DNA from: Ramlibacter humi
GTDB taxonomy: Bacteria; Pseudomonadota; Gammaproteobacteria; Burkholderiales; Burkholderiaceae_C
NCBI RefSeq assembly: GCF_004681975.1
Contig: NZ_SMLK01000005.1
Span: forward strand, 124,001-188,000
Reading direction: 5' to 3'
Length of the DNA stretch: 64,000 nucleotides
The notes below the pieces were generated by a model. The model did not search any database and had not been told where the DNA came from. It worked only from the letters and a program-made list of their open reading frames with translations. The first letter of the stretch is position 1, and each line of letters opens with the position of its first letter. A program made the translations under genes and the position numbers. This document shows positions 13,439 through 24,675 of this stretch, one piece after another.

Positions 13439-13681
13439 TCACGACTTGTTGCGAGCCTCGACGTCGATGGTCGTCTTGTCGGCGCCGGGCGCCGGGTTGC
13501 TGGTGACCTGGCTGGACGGGGGCACCGGGGTGTCGGGCTGCGAACCGTCCTTCATGCCGTCCTTGAAACCCTTCACCGCGCCGCCGAGGTCGGAGCCGAT
13601 GTTCTTCAGCTTCTTGGTGCCGAAGACCAGCACGACAATGACCAGCACGATCAGCCAGTGCCAAATCGAAATGGAACCCAT
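13439..13681 (-). CDS. tatA: Sec-independent translocase subunit TatA
   Basis: Pore-forming subunit of the Tat translocase. 80 residues: membrane helix [17 protein letters not shown], hinge FGTKKL, amphipathic helix [17 protein letters not shown], then a Pro/Ser-rich tail. First gene of tatABC. About 80 bp of non-coding sequence separates it from the upstream HIT gene. Confidence 0.97.
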   Translation of the reverse strand: MGSISIWHWLIVLVIVVLVFGTKKLKNIGSDLGGAVKGFKDGMKDGSQPDTPVPPSSQVTSNPAPGADKTTIDVEARNKS

Positions 13682-13761
13682 GGATCACTCCTGAATGAAT
13701 CGCCTGATTTTAGTCGGCGGCCCACCATGGACCGCCTGTAGTCATCGGGCGCGAAGGGCCG

Positions 13762-14124
13762 TCAGCCCTTGAGCCACGGACGCGGTCCGCCAATGACGTG
13801 GATGTGCAGGTGGTGCACTTCCTGGCCGCCCTGGTCACCGGTGTTGATGATCACGCGGTGGCCGCCCTGCGGGTAGGGCTCGCAGCCTTCCTGCAGCGCC
13901 AGCCTGGGCGCCAGCGCCAGCATGCGGCCCAGCAGCGGCGCGTGTTGGTCGCTCACCTGCGCCAGCGACGGGATGTGCGCCTTGGGGACCATGAGGAAGT
14001 GCACCGGCGCCCACGGGTGGATGTCGTGGAACACGAACATCTCCTCGTCCTCGTAAACCTTCTTCGAAGGGATCTTGCCTTCGACGATCTTGCAGAAGAT
14101 GCAGTTCGGGTCTTGCGTGCTCAT
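13762..14124 (-). CDS. HIT-family nucleotide-binding protein (HinT-like)
   Basis: 120-residue histidine-triad protein, a probable nucleoside phosphoramidate hydrolase. It has CIFCKIVEGKIPSKKVYED at the N-terminus and the triad HHLHIHVIGG near the C-terminus. It lies between the DUF4870 gene and tatA, on the same strand as his and tat. Confidence 0.95.
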   Translation of the reverse strand: MSTQDPNCIFCKIVEGKIPSKKVYEDEEMFVFHDIHPWAPVHFLMVPKAHIPSLAQVSDQHAPLLGRMLALAPRLALQEGCEPYPQGGHRVIINTGDQGGQEVHHLHIHVIGGPRPWLKG

Positions 14125-14127
14125 GGT

Positions 14128-14502
14128 TCAGTAAGGCGGGCGGCCGTCGGTGAATCGCAGCCAGCCGCGGATGCAGCGGTACAGGTACCACAGGCCGACG
14201 AGCGCGGGCGGCACCCAGGCCAGCCAGAACAGGATGATGGTGGCGAACAGCACGAAAGAGGCGATGCCGGCCGGGATCAGCATCAGCAGCGACCACCAGC
14301 ACGTGCTGATCATGTAGTTGTGGTGGGCCGCGTAAACGGCGTCCAGCTCGTCGCCACGCTTGATGTAGTTGACGATCATCGCGATCACCGCGAGCGTCCA
14401 GGCGGTGAACGGCGCCAGCGTGTGCATGGCGTACAGCACGTGCATCACCGTGCGGTCGCCCGCCTCCTTGCGTTCGAACGCCGCGAAATCGGTCTCGCTC
14501 AT
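14128..14502 (-). CDS. DUF4870-family membrane protein
   Basis: 124-residue protein with three predicted membrane segments ([53 protein letters not shown]). Function unknown. Its start overlaps the hisE stop by 4 bp and it ends 3 bp before the HIT gene, so it is carried on the his transcript. Confidence 0.85.
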   Translation of the reverse strand: MSETDFAAFERKEAGDRTVMHVLYAMHTLAPFTAWTLAVIAMIVNYIKRGDELDAVYAAHHNYMISTCWWSLLMLIPAGIASFVLFATIILFWLAWVPPALVGLWYLYRCIRGWLRFTDGRPPY

Positions 14503-14867
14503 TCGCCTGCTCCTTCGCGCTGGCGCGCCTTGCGAAGCGCCTTCTCCTCGATGCCGCTGGTGCCCTCGCGGCGCTCCAGCTCGGCGAGCACGTCCGCCGG
14601 CGCGAGGCCGTAGTGCGCCAGCGCGATCATGCTGTGGAACCAGAGGTCGGCCACTTCGTTCACGATCTTCGCGGGATCGCCGCCATGCGTGGCGTCCTTG
14701 GCCGCCATCACCACTTCGGTGGCCTCTTCGCCGATCTTCTTGAGGAAAGCGTCGGGCCCCTTGTGCAGCAGGCGCGCGACGTAGCTGGCCTCGGGGTCGC
14801 CCCCGCGGCCGGGCTTGCGGCTCTCGATCACGGCCGCCAGGCGGGCCAGGGTGTCGTTGGCGCTCAT
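14499..14867 (-). CDS. hisE: Phosphoribosyl-ATP pyrophosphohydrolase HisE
   Basis: Second step of histidine synthesis. 122 residues with the all-alpha MazG-like signature: [46 protein letters not shown]. It is separate from HisI here, not fused as in enterics. It lies 4 bp from the hisI stop. Confidence 0.96.
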   Translation of the reverse strand: MSANDTLARLAAVIESRKPGRGGDPEASYVARLLHKGPDAFLKKIGEEATEVVMAAKDATHGGDPAKIVNEVADLWFHSMIALAHYGLAPADVLAELERREGTSGIEEKALRKARQREGAGE

Positions 14868-14871
14868 GTCT

Positions 14872-15261
14872 TCACTTGTAGATGTCGGCCGGGTCTTTCA
14901 AGACCGGTTCCACCGCCGTCCATCGGCCGCCCTCGTACTTCTGGAAGAAACAGCTGTGGCGTCCGGTGTGGCAGGCGATCGACGGATCATGCCCCAGCTG
15001 CGTGACCTCGAGCAGCAGCACGTCGTTGTCGCAGTCCATGCGGATCTGGTGCACCTGCTGCACGTGGCCCGACTCCTCGCCCTTGGCCCACAGCTTGCCG
15101 CGCGAGCGGCTGAAGTACACGGCGCGGCCCAGCTCAGCGGTACGCTGCAGCGCCTCGCGGTTCATCCACGCGAACATCAGGACGTCGCCGGTGCCGCGCT
15201 CCTGCGCGATGACCGGCACCAGCCCATTGGCGTCCCACTTGACTTGTTCGAGCCAATCCAT
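14872..15261 (-). CDS. hisI: Phosphoribosyl-AMP cyclohydrolase HisI
   Basis: Third step of histidine synthesis, a zinc/magnesium enzyme. 129 residues from [19 protein letters not shown]. Key motifs: [38 protein letters not shown] and the Cys/His block HTGRHSCFF. An alternative ATG six codons upstream (15279) is possible. It lies 32 bp from hisF. Confidence 0.95.
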   Translation of the reverse strand: MDWLEQVKWDANGLVPVIAQERGTGDVLMFAWMNREALQRTAELGRAVYFSRSRGKLWAKGEESGHVQQVHQIRMDCDNDVLLLEVTQLGHDPSIACHTGRHSCFFQKYEGGRWTAVEPVLKDPADIYK

Positions 15262-15293
15262 GGGCCGATTGTCGGCCATCCGGCCGCGCGCGG

Positions 15294-16073
15294 TCAGTGG
15301 CGCACCGGAATCCCGCGTTCGGCCATGCGCGCCTTGGCCTGGCCGACCGTGTACTCCCCGTAGTGGAAGATGCTGGCGGCCAGCACCGCGTCGGCGCCAC
15401 CCTGCTGCACGCCATCGGCCAGGTGGTCGAGGTTGCCCACGCCGCCGGAGGCGATGACGGGCACATCCACCGCATCGCTCACGGCACGGGTCAGCGCCAG
15501 GTCGAACCCTGACTTGGTGCCGTCGCGGTCCATGCTGGTCAGCAGGATCTCGCCGGCGCCGCGCCGCGCCATCTCCACCGCCCACTGCACCGCGTCCAGG
15601 CCGGTGTTCTTGCGGCCGCCGTGGCTGTAGACGTCCCAGCCGGGACCGCGCGCCTTCTCGTCGTCGCCACTGCGCTTCTTGGCGTCGATGGCCACCACGA
15701 TGCACTGCGCCCCGTACTTGCCGGAGGCAGCGTTGATCACGTCCGGGTTGGCGATGGCGGCCGAGTTGAAGCTGGTCTTGTCCGCGCCCGCGTTCAGCAG
15801 CCGGCGCACGTCTTCCACCGTGCGCACGCCGCCACCCACGGTCAGCGGGATGAACACTTGCGAAGCCACGGCTTCGATGATGGGCAGGATCAGGTCGCGG
15901 CCGTCGCTGGTGGCCGTGATGTCCAGGAAGGTGAGTTCGTCGGCGCCCTGCTCGTTGTAGCGGGCGGCGATCTCCACCGGGTCGCCGGCGTCGCGCAACT
16001 CGACGAAGTTCACGCCTTTGACGACGCGGCCGCCGGTCACGTCCAGGCACGGGATGATGCGTTTGGCGAGCAT
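15294..16073 (-). CDS. hisF: Imidazole glycerol phosphate synthase subunit HisF
   Basis: Cyclase subunit that, with HisH, converts PRFAR plus glutamine-derived ammonia to IGP and AICAR. The 259-residue beta/alpha barrel starts [20 protein letters not shown] with the catalytic Asp of PCLDV. The second catalytic Asp is in [15 protein letters not shown]. It is separated from hisA by the inserted AAA ATPase gene. Confidence 0.98.
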   Translation of the reverse strand: MLAKRIIPCLDVTGGRVVKGVNFVELRDAGDPVEIAARYNEQGADELTFLDITATSDGRDLILPIIEAVASQVFIPLTVGGGVRTVEDVRRLLNAGADKTSFNSAAIANPDVINAASGKYGAQCIVVAIDAKKRSGDDEKARGPGWDVYSHGGRKNTGLDAVQWAVEMARRGAGEILLTSMDRDGTKSGFDLALTRAVSDAVDVPVIASGGVGNLDHLADGVQQGGADAVLAASIFHYGEYTVGQAKARMAERGIPVRH

Positions 16074-16089
16074 GGCTCGATTCTAGGTG

Positions 16090-17274
16090 TCAGCGCGCGG
16101 GCCAATGCCACTGCGGGAGCTCGTCCGCCGCGAGGTTCAGGATGCGCGTCTCGCCCAGCGACTTCTCCAGCACGACGCTGCGCACGTCGACGTCGTGCAG
16201 GTCTTCCAGCGCCGCTACCAGGCGCGACGCGTGCGACACGACGATCACCTGCGCTTCGCGCGCCGCGCGGCCCACCAGCCGAGCGAGCGCCGGCAGCAGG
16301 TCGGGGTGCAGGCTGGCCTCGGGCTCGTTCAGCACCAGCAGCGGCGGCGGCCGCGGCGTCAACAGGGCCGCGATCCACAACAGGTACCGCAAGGTGCCGT
16401 CGGACAGCTCCGCGCTGCGCAGCGGCCGCAGCAGGCCCGGCTGGCGCATGAGGACTTCGAACTGGCCGTCCTGCACGCGCACTTCCAGCGATGCGCCCGG
16501 GAAAGCATCGTCCACCGCGGCTTCCAGCGCCTGCGCATCGCCTACCTCGCGGATGGTGGCCACCGCGGCCGCGAAATCGGCGCCGTCGTGCCCCAGCACC
16601 GGCGTGCGCGTGCCCACCTGCGGCCAGCGCGCCGGCGCCTCGGCGTCGGTGCGGAAATGGTCGTAGAAGCGCCAGCCACGGATCTGTTCGCGCAGCGCCA
16701 GCATCTCCGGCGCCGTGCGCGGGTCCACGAACTCGGCCAGCATGCTGGCGTACGGCGGCAGCATGCGCTCGACGGCGGCCCAGCGGCCGGTGTCGCCGCG
16801 CGTTTCGAGCAGCGCGTTGTGGCGGCGGGCCAGCTCGGCGCTGGGCCGCAGCACCGGGCCGCTCCAGACCGTTTCCACCTTGATCTCGGGATCGTGGTCG
16901 AACAGCGAGCCGCCCGGGATGGGCACCGGCATGCCGACGTCGATGGCGTAGCCGAAGTCTTCGGGCGTCTCGCCAGCGAAGCCCAGGCGCAGGTTCACCG
17001 GCTTGTTGCGACGCGTGCCTTCGACGGGCTGCTCGCCCCGGCGCATCGCCGCCGAGAACTGCTCGGGGCCGGCCCACAGCACCGAAGGCAGACCGCCTTC
17101 TCGCGCCAGCGAGCGCACCACGCCGCCGTACGCCGTGTCGGCCAGCAGCCGCAGCGCGCGGTAGACGCTGGACTTGCCGCTGCCGTTGGGACCGGTGATG
17201 AGGGTGAGTCGCCCGAGCGGGACGCGCAGGTCGCGCAGCGAGCGGTAGTTGGCGACGGCCAGCGTTCGCAGCAC
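16090..17274 (-). CDS. AAA ATPase (RecF/OLD-like) inserted in the his operon
   Basis: 394-residue SMC/RecF-type ATPase of unknown role. Walker A is GPNGSGKS at residues 28-35, an ABC-type signature is in ELSDGTLRYLLW, and Walker B is LLVLNEPEASLHPD, followed by a switch-like VVSHASRLV. No nuclease (TOPRIM) or membrane domain is apparent, so it is an AAA_21-type ATPase alone. It has a GTG start and same-strand spacing of 16 bp to both hisA and hisF, so it is co-transcribed with histidine genes without an obvious metabolic link. Function not assigned. Confidence 0.88.
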   Translation of the reverse strand: MLRTLAVANYRSLRDLRVPLGRLTLITGPNGSGKSSVYRALRLLADTAYGGVVRSLAREGGLPSVLWAGPEQFSAAMRRGEQPVEGTRRNKPVNLRLGFAGETPEDFGYAIDVGMPVPIPGGSLFDHDPEIKVETVWSGPVLRPSAELARRHNALLETRGDTGRWAAVERMLPPYASMLAEFVDPRTAPEMLALREQIRGWRFYDHFRTDAEAPARWPQVGTRTPVLGHDGADFAAAVATIREVGDAQALEAAVDDAFPGASLEVRVQDGQFEVLMRQPGLLRPLRSAELSDGTLRYLLWIAALLTPRPPPLLVLNEPEASLHPDLLPALARLVGRAAREAQVIVVSHASRLVAALEDLHDVDVRSVVLEKSLGETRILNLAADELPQWHWPAR

Positions 17275-17290
17275 GCGGCGGGCCGGCGTG

Positions 17291-18031
17291 TCAGGCGCCG
17301 AGTTCGTCCGCCCGCGCCTGCGCCTTCGCGAAGTCCAGGTCGCCGGAGTAGATGGCGCGCCCGCAGATCACGCCTTCGATGCCCTCTTCCTCCACCGCGC
17401 ACAGCTTCTCGATGTCCGCGATGTTCGAAAGGCCGCCCGAGGCGATCACCGGGATGTGCAGCGACTGCGCCAGCTTGACGGTGGCATCGATGTTGATGCC
17501 GGTGAGCATGCCGTCGCGGCCGATGTCGGTGTAGATGATGGATTCGACGCCCCAGTCCTCGAACTTGCGCGCGAGGTCCACCACTTCGTGGCCGGTGAGC
17601 TTGCTCCAGCCATCGGTGGCCACCTTGCCGTCCTTGGCATCCAGGCCCACGATGATGTGGCCGCCGAAGGCGCTGCACGCGTCCTTCAGGAAACCGGGGT
17701 TCTTCACGGCGGCGGTGCCGATGATCACGTAGCGCAGGCCGCCGTCGATGTACTTCTCGATGGTGTCCAAGTCGCGGATGCCGCCGCCCAGCTGCACCGG
17801 GATGTCGTCACCCACGGCCTTCAGGATGGACTTCACCGCGGCGAAGTTCTGCGGCTTGCCCGCGAAGGCGCCGTTCAGGTCCACCAGGTGCAGGCGCCGC
17901 GCGCCGCGCGACAGCCAGGTGGAAGCCATGGCGGCCGGGTCTTCGCTGAAGACGGTGGCCTGGTCCATGTCGCCCTGCTTCAGGCGGACGCATTGGCCGT
18001 CCTTCAGGTCGATGGCGGGAATGAGCTGCAT
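17291..18031 (-). CDS. hisA: ProFAR isomerase HisA
   Basis: Fourth step of histidine synthesis. 246-residue beta/alpha barrel starting [20 protein letters not shown]. Catalytic Asp residues lie in AIDLKDG and TDIGRDGML, and phosphate-binding Gly loops are present ([15 protein letters not shown]). It lies 45 bp after hisH. Confidence 0.97.
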   Translation of the reverse strand: MQLIPAIDLKDGQCVRLKQGDMDQATVFSEDPAAMASTWLSRGARRLHLVDLNGAFAGKPQNFAAVKSILKAVGDDIPVQLGGGIRDLDTIEKYIDGGLRYVIIGTAAVKNPGFLKDACSAFGGHIIVGLDAKDGKVATDGWSKLTGHEVVDLARKFEDWGVESIIYTDIGRDGMLTGINIDATVKLAQSLHIPVIASGGLSNIADIEKLCAVEEEGIEGVICGRAIYSGDLDFAKAQARADELGA

Positions 18032-18076
18032 GGAAAGGTCGGCGGGGCTTGAGCTGCTGGCGACGCCCGCGGGGCG

Positions 18077-18721
18077 TCAGGGGTTCCAGCGGAGGAAGTT
18101 TCGGTACAGGGCCAGGCCGGCGTCGGCGCTCTTTTCGGGGTGGAACTGGGTCGCAAAAATATTATCCCGGGCCAGCGCGGCGGTAAAGCGCCCACCGTAG
18201 TCGGCCTCACCCACGCTGTGGCGCGCATCCGACGGCGCGGCGTAAAAGCTGTGAACGAAGTAGAAGTACGCGCCATCGGTCACGCCGTCCCACACCGGGT
18301 GGGGCTGCATCTGCCAGACGGAATTCCAGCCCATTTGCGGCACCTTGAAGCGGCTGCCGTCTTCCTGCAGGCGGCCGGCCAGCTGGAACTTGCGCACTTC
18401 GCCGGGGAACAGGGCCAGCCCCTGGCTGGGACCTTCCTCGCTGCGTTCCAGCAGCATCTGCATGCCCACGCACACGCCGAACATGGGCTTGGACCCTGCC
18501 GCCTCCAGCACCGCTTCCTGCAGGCCGGACTCGCGCAGTTCACGCATGCAATCGGGCATCGCGCCCTGCCCCGGCAGCACCACGCGCTCCGCCGCGCGCA
18601 CTTCCTCGGCGCGCGAAGTCACCAGCGCCTGGAAGCCCATGTCGCGGGCCGCATGCTGCACCGCCTGCGACACCGAACGCAGGTTGCCCATGCCGTAGTC
18701 GACGACCGCTACCGTTTTCAT
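18077..18721 (-). CDS. hisH: Imidazole glycerol phosphate synthase glutaminase HisH
   Basis: Class I glutamine amidotransferase partner of HisF, 214 residues. The catalytic Cys is in [11 protein letters not shown], and the His-Glu pair is in TQFHPEKS. The start ATG 18721 gives the family N-terminus [17 protein letters not shown]; the longer frame to 18745 is unlikely. Confidence 0.97.
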   Translation of the reverse strand: MKTVAVVDYGMGNLRSVSQAVQHAARDMGFQALVTSRAEEVRAAERVVLPGQGAMPDCMRELRESGLQEAVLEAAGSKPMFGVCVGMQMLLERSEEGPSQGLALFPGEVRKFQLAGRLQEDGSRFKVPQMGWNSVWQMQPHPVWDGVTDGAYFYFVHSFYAAPSDARHSVGEADYGGRFTAALARDNIFATQFHPEKSADAGLALYRNFLRWNP

Positions 18722-18757
18722 TGCTCGATGGGCCCGGGCACGCACCCGGGCGGTGCT

Positions 18758-19357
18758 TCAGAGGGAACCCTTGGTGGACGGGATGGTGCCGGCGGCGCGC
18801 GGGTCCATTTCCACGGCGCCGCGCAGCGCCCGGGCGAAAGCCTTGAACACCGTCTCGCACTGGTGGTGGGCGTTCTCGCCGCGCAAATTGTCGATGTGCA
18901 TGGTGACGAACGCGTGATTGGCGAAGCCCTGGAAGAACTCGTGCGCCAGCTGCGTGTCGAAGGTGCCGATCATGCCGCTGCGGAAGGGCACTTGCATCAC
19001 CAGGCCGGGCCGGCCGGAGAAGTCGATGACCACGCGCGACAGCGCCTCGTCCAGCGGCACGTAGGCGTGGCCGTAGCGGCGGATGCCCTTCTTGTCGCCG
19101 ATGGCCTTGGCCACCGCCTGCCCCAGCGTGATGCCCACGTCTTCCACCGTGTGATGGCCGTCGATGTGCAGGTCGCCCTTGGCGTCGATGTCCAGGTCGA
19201 TCATCCCGTGGCGGGCGATCTGCTCCAGCATGTGATCGAAGAAGCCGATGCCGGTGGCCAGCTTGTTCGTGCCGGTGCCGTCCAGGTTCACGCGGACGGT
19301 GATCTGGGTCTCGGCGGTCTTGCGGGTGACTTCCGCGGTGCGTGCGGCGGTGCTCAT
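18758..19357 (-). CDS. hisB: Imidazoleglycerol-phosphate dehydratase HisB
   Basis: Sixth step of histidine synthesis, a manganese enzyme. 199-residue monofunctional form (no histidinol phosphatase domain), with metal motifs [23 protein letters not shown] and ENAHHQCE. The start overlaps the hisC stop by 4 bp (ATGA). It runs on to hisH after 36 bp; the marC-like gene often found at this point in relatives is absent. Confidence 0.97.
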   Translation of the reverse strand: MSTAARTAEVTRKTAETQITVRVNLDGTGTNKLATGIGFFDHMLEQIARHGMIDLDIDAKGDLHIDGHHTVEDVGITLGQAVAKAIGDKKGIRRYGHAYVPLDEALSRVVIDFSGRPGLVMQVPFRSGMIGTFDTQLAHEFFQGFANHAFVTMHIDNLRGENAHHQCETVFKAFARALRGAVEMDPRAAGTIPSTKGSL

Positions 19358-20433
19358 AGGCTTTCCTGCAGGGCCTTCAGCTGCTGCGCATTCTCCTCGG
19401 CGGTGCCGACGGTCAGGCGCAGGCACTGGGCCAGCAATGGGTGCATTCTAGAAACGTTCTTCACCAGCACCCCGCGGCCCTTCATGCCCTCGAAAGCCTG
19501 GGTGGCGTCCGGCACCCGCACCAGGATCATGTTGGCGTCGCTGCGCCAGGCCTTCACCCCCGGCAGTTTCGACAGTCGCTCCAGCAGCAGGCCGCGCTGG
19601 CGGCGCAGCTCGGCGGCCTGGTCCTCGAACACTTTCGCATGCTCCAGCGCGAACAGCGCGGCTTCGCAATTGAGGACGCTGACGTTGTACGGGGGGCGCA
19701 CCTTGTCGATCTGCGCCACCAGCGCGCTGCGGCCGATCATGTAGCCGATGCGCACGCCGGCCAGGCCGAACTTGCTCATGGTGCGCATCAGCAGCACGTG
19801 GTCATGGCGCGTGATGCGGTCGGCGTACGTGCGGCTGGCGAACGGCTGGTACGCCTCGTCGATGACCACCAGGCCGGGCGCGGCCTGCACGATCTTCTCG
19901 ACCACCGCGTCGTCCCACAGGTTGGCCGTGGGATTGTTCGGGTACGCCAGGTAGACGATGGACGGCTGGTGCTGCTCGATGGCGGACAGCATGGCGCGCT
20001 CGTCCAGCTCGAAGTCCGGCGTCAGGTCCACCGGGATGAACTTCAGGCCTTGCAGCTGGGCGCTCATGGCGTACATCACGAACCCCGGCATGGGCGCCAG
20101 GATGGACGCGCCCGGCACGTCGCAAGCCATCGCGATGAGCGAGATGATCTCGTCCGAGCCGTTGCCCAGCATGAGCGAGAAGCCTTCCGGCATGCCGGCG
20201 TGGCGCGCGAGCGCCTGCTTCAGCGTGTCGATGCGTTCGCCGGGGTAGCGATTCAAGGCGACGGCGCCCAGGCGTTCGCCCAGCTCGCGCTGCAGCTGCG
20301 GCGAAAGCCGGTGCGGGTTCTCCATCGCGTCCAGCTTCACCAGGCCGATGGACGGCTGGACGGCATAGGCGTGCATGCCCTGCACGTCCTGGCGGATCAG
20401 GCGCGCCAGGCGCTGCGGCAGCGGGGCGTTCAT
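19354..20433 (-). CDS. hisC: Histidinol-phosphate aminotransferase HisC
   Basis: PLP-dependent class I/II aminotransferase, 359 residues. The PLP-binding lysine is in [14 protein letters not shown]. Other family landmarks are [18 protein letters not shown] and VIDEAYQPF. It overlaps hisD by 4 bp upstream and hisB downstream. Confidence 0.97.
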   Translation of the reverse strand: MNAPLPQRLARLIRQDVQGMHAYAVQPSIGLVKLDAMENPHRLSPQLQRELGERLGAVALNRYPGERIDTLKQALARHAGMPEGFSLMLGNGSDEIISLIAMACDVPGASILAPMPGFVMYAMSAQLQGLKFIPVDLTPDFELDERAMLSAIEQHQPSIVYLAYPNNPTANLWDDAVVEKIVQAAPGLVVIDEAYQPFASRTYADRITRHDHVLLMRTMSKFGLAGVRIGYMIGRSALVAQIDKVRPPYNVSVLNCEAALFALEHAKVFEDQAAELRRQRGLLLERLSKLPGVKAWRSDANMILVRVPDATQAFEGMKGRGVLVKNVSRMHPLLAQCLRLTVGTAEENAQQLKALQESL

Positions 20434-21749
20434 GGTTTCAGCCTCATCTCGGCGGCGCGCGCGTGTGCCTGCAGGCCTTCGCCGTGCGCCAGCACGGAAG
20501 CGATACGGCCCAGCGACTGCGCGCCCTGCTCGCTCACCTCGATGAGGCTGCTGCGCTTCTGGAAGTCGTACACGCCCAGCGGGCTGGAAAAGCGCGCGGT
20601 GCTGCTGGTGGGCAGCACATGGTTGGGTCCGGCGCAGTAATCACCCAGGCTTTCGCTGGTGAAGCCGCCCAGGAAGATGGCGCCGGCATGCTTCAGCAGC
20701 GGTTCCCAGCGGTGCGGCTGCGAACTGGCGATCTCCAGGTGCTCGGGCGCGATGCGGTTGCTGATGGCGCAGGCCTCGGCCATGTCTTTCGTCACGATCA
20801 GCGCGCCGCGGCCGCTGAGCGACTTGGCGATGATGTCCGCGCGCGGCATCTCCGGCAGCAGGCGGTCGATCTCCTTGTGCACCTGGTCGACGTACGCGGC
20901 GTCGGGGCACAACAGGATGCTTTGCGCCAGCTCGTCGTGCTCGGCCTGCGAGAACAGGTCCATCGCCACCCAGTCGGCCGGCGTGCTGCCGTCGGCCAGC
21001 ACCAGGATCTCGCTGGGGCCCGCGATCATGTCGATGCCCACCAGGCCGAACACGCGGCGCTTGGCGCTGGCGACATAGGCGTTGCCGGGGCCGGTGATCT
21101 TGTCCACGCGCGGCACGGTGGCGGTGCCGTAGGCCAGCGCGCCGACGGCCTGCGCGCCGCCGATGGTGAAGGCGCGGTGCACACCCGCGACGTGGGCGGC
21201 CGCCAGCACCAGCGGGTTCTTCTCGCCGCGCGGCGTGGGGACCACCATCACGATCTCGCCGACGCCCGCGACCTGCGCGGGAATGGCGTTCATCAGCACC
21301 GACGACGGGTACGCGGCCTTGCCGCCAGGCACGTAGATGCCCACACGGTCGAGCGGCGTGACTTTCTGGCCGAGCAGCGTGCCGTCGGCGTCGCGGTACG
21401 ACCAGCTCTCGCCGGAAGCGCGCTTCTGCGCCTCGTGGTAACTGCGCACGCGCTGGGCCGCGGTCTCCAGGGCCTGGCGCTGCACGGCCGGCAGCGAATC
21501 GAAGGCGGCCTTCAGTTCCGGCGCCTTCAGCTCCAGTGCCGCGATGCCGCCGGCCTGCACGCCGTCGAAGCGGCGCGTGTATTCCAGCACCGCCTCATCG
21601 CCGCGCGTGCGCACCGCTTCGAGAATGTCCGTGACCGCCTGCTCCACCTGCGTGTCCGTGTCGGCCGACCAGTGCAGGCGGGCCTGGAACGCGGCCTCGA
21701 AGCCCACATCGGCGGTGGACAATCGAAGGGGACGGGCGGCGAGCGTCAT
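20430..21749 (-). CDS. hisD: Histidinol dehydrogenase HisD
   Basis: Zinc enzyme catalysing the last two oxidations to histidine. 439 residues, with [20 protein letters not shown], the [11 protein letters not shown] nucleotide-binding block, [11 protein letters not shown] and [12 protein letters not shown]. It overlaps hisG and hisC by 4 bp each. Confidence 0.98.
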   Translation of the reverse strand: MTLAARPLRLSTADVGFEAAFQARLHWSADTDTQVEQAVTDILEAVRTRGDEAVLEYTRRFDGVQAGGIAALELKAPELKAAFDSLPAVQRQALETAAQRVRSYHEAQKRASGESWSYRDADGTLLGQKVTPLDRVGIYVPGGKAAYPSSVLMNAIPAQVAGVGEIVMVVPTPRGEKNPLVLAAAHVAGVHRAFTIGGAQAVGALAYGTATVPRVDKITGPGNAYVASAKRRVFGLVGIDMIAGPSEILVLADGSTPADWVAMDLFSQAEHDELAQSILLCPDAAYVDQVHKEIDRLLPEMPRADIIAKSLSGRGALIVTKDMAEACAISNRIAPEHLEIASSQPHRWEPLLKHAGAIFLGGFTSESLGDYCAGPNHVLPTSSTARFSSPLGVYDFQKRSSLIEVSEQGAQSLGRIASVLAHGEGLQAHARAAEMRLKP

Positions 21750-22389
21750 GCGCGGTTGCCCTCGGTGGCGCGGGCGAAGGCGTCGATCAGCTCGCGCATC
21801 GGCGCCTGCTTCAGTTTCAGCGCGGCCTGGTTCACCACCAGGCGCGAGCTGATGTCCATGATGCGCTCGACCTCGACCAGCTGGTTGGCCTTGAGCGTGC
21901 CGCCGGTGGACACCAGGTCCACGATGGCGTCGGCCAGGCCGGTGAGCGGCGCCAGTTCCATGCTGCCGTACAGCTTGATCAGGTCCACGTGCACGCCCTT
22001 GGCGGCGAAGAACTCGCGCGCGATGGAGACGTACTTGGTGGCCACACGCAGGCGCGAGCCCTGGCGCACGGCGTTGGCGTAGTCGAAGTCGGACCGCACG
22101 GCCACGCTGACGCGGCAGCGCGCGATGCCCAGGTCCAGCGGCTGGTACAGGCCCTGGCTGCCGTGCTCGATGAGCGTGTCCAGGCCGGTGACGCCCAGGT
22201 CGGCGCCGCCGTACTGCACGTAGGTGGGCACGTCGGTGGCGCGCACCAGCACCACACGCACGTTGTCACGATTGGTGGGCAGGATCAGCTTGCGCGACTT
22301 CTCCGGGTCCTCGAGCACGCGCACGCCCGCCGCTTCCAGCAGCGGCATCGTCTCGTCGAAGATGCGTCCCTTGGAGAGCGCCAGGGTGA

Positions 22390-22393
<4 letters not shown>
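21746..22393 (-). CDS. hisG: ATP phosphoribosyltransferase, short form HisG
   Basis: First committed step of histidine synthesis. At 215 residues this is the short HisG(S) form without the C-terminal histidine-binding domain. Such enzymes need the HisRS-like HisZ subunit for activity and feedback control, and no hisZ is in this window. Visible: [31 protein letters not shown], and the PRPP-loop equivalent [13 protein letters not shown]. It overlaps murA and hisD by 4 bp. Confidence 0.97.
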
Positions 22394-23658
<1,265 letters not shown>

Positions 23659-23659
23659 C

Positions 23660-23908
23660 TCAGGATTGGTGGTCTTGCGCGGCCCACTCGGCCGGCGTGA
23701 GCGTCTTCATCGACAAGGCGTGGACCTCGTCCGTGTGCATTCTCGCACCCAGCGTGGCGTACACCCGCTGGTGGCGCTGGATGGGGCGCTTGCCCTCGAA
23801 TTCGCGCGAAACGATCACGGCCGACCAGTGGCGGCCGTCACCGGCCACCTCCAGGTGCTCGCAGGGCAGGCCCGCGGCGATGATCGATTGGAGTTCGTCT
23901 GGCGTCAT
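23660..23908 (-). CDS. BolA/IbaG-family protein
   Basis: 82-residue BolA-fold protein that probably works with monothiol glutaredoxin in iron-sulfur handling. It has the family block [34 protein letters not shown]. The start ATG 23908 is chosen; the frame further upstream is a shadow of the permease gene. It lies between the ABC permease (2 bp) and murA, a classical neighbourhood. Confidence 0.93.
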   Translation of the reverse strand: MTPDELQSIIAAGLPCEHLEVAGDGRHWSAVIVSREFEGKRPIQRHQRVYATLGARMHTDEVHALSMKTLTPAEWAAQDHQS

Positions 23909-23910
23909 GT

Positions 23911-24675
23911 TCAACCGCGGATCTTGTAGCCGATGCGAAGCAGGTGCACGGCGACGGCGCTCACGGCCACCATCGCCGTGCCGACGATGCCCAGGCTGAG
24001 CCAGGGCGACACGTCGCTCACGCCGAAGAAGCCGTAGCGGAAGCCGTCGATCATGTAGAAGAACGGGTTGAGATGGCTGACCGCCTGCCAGAACGCGGGC
24101 AGCGAATGGATGGAATAGAAAACGCCGGAGAGGAACGTCATCGGCATCACGATGAAGTTCTGGAACGCGGCCATCTGGTCGAACTTCTCGGCCCACAGCC
24201 CGGCGATGAGGCCCAGCGCGCCCATCATGCCCGCGCCCAGCACCGCGAACACCAGGATCCACAGCGGCGCCGCGAAGCCCGGCCGCGCGAACAGCGCCGT
24301 CACCACGAACACGCCCAGGCCCACGGCCAGGCCGCGCGCGATGGACGAGCCCACGTAGGCGATGAACCAGCTCCAGTGCGACAGCGGCGTGAGCAGCACG
24401 AACACCAGGCTGCCCATGATCTTGCTCTGGATCAGGGACGACGAGCTGTTGGCGAAGGCGTTCTGCAGCACCGACATCATCACCAGCCCCGGCACCAGGA
24501 AGGCGGTGTAGGGGATGCGGTCGTAGACCTTGACGTGGTCTTCCAGCACGTGGCCGAAGATCATCAGGTACAGCACGGCCGTCAGCACCGGCGCGGCCAC
24601 GGTCTGGAAGCTCACCTTCCAGAAGCGCAGCACTTCCTTGTACAGCAGCGTCTGCCAGCCGGCGGTGGAGATCAT
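23911..24675 (-). CDS. ABC-2 type exporter permease (YadH-like)
   Basis: 254-residue inner-membrane permease with six predicted helices and the ABC-2 signature GALGLIAGLWAEKFDQMAAF then FIVMPMTFLSGVFYSI. It pairs with the ATPase gene upstream (4-bp overlap). The substrate is unknown; position beside mla and murA suggests an envelope lipid or polymer, which is inference. Confidence 0.93.
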   Translation of the reverse strand: MISTAGWQTLLYKEVLRFWKVSFQTVAAPVLTAVLYLMIFGHVLEDHVKVYDRIPYTAFLVPGLVMMSVLQNAFANSSSSLIQSKIMGSLVFVLLTPLSHWSWFIAYVGSSIARGLAVGLGVFVVTALFARPGFAAPLWILVFAVLGAGMMGALGLIAGLWAEKFDQMAAFQNFIVMPMTFLSGVFYSIHSLPAFWQAVSHLNPFFYMIDGFRYGFFGVSDVSPWLSLGIVGTAMVAVSAVAVHLLRIGYKIRG

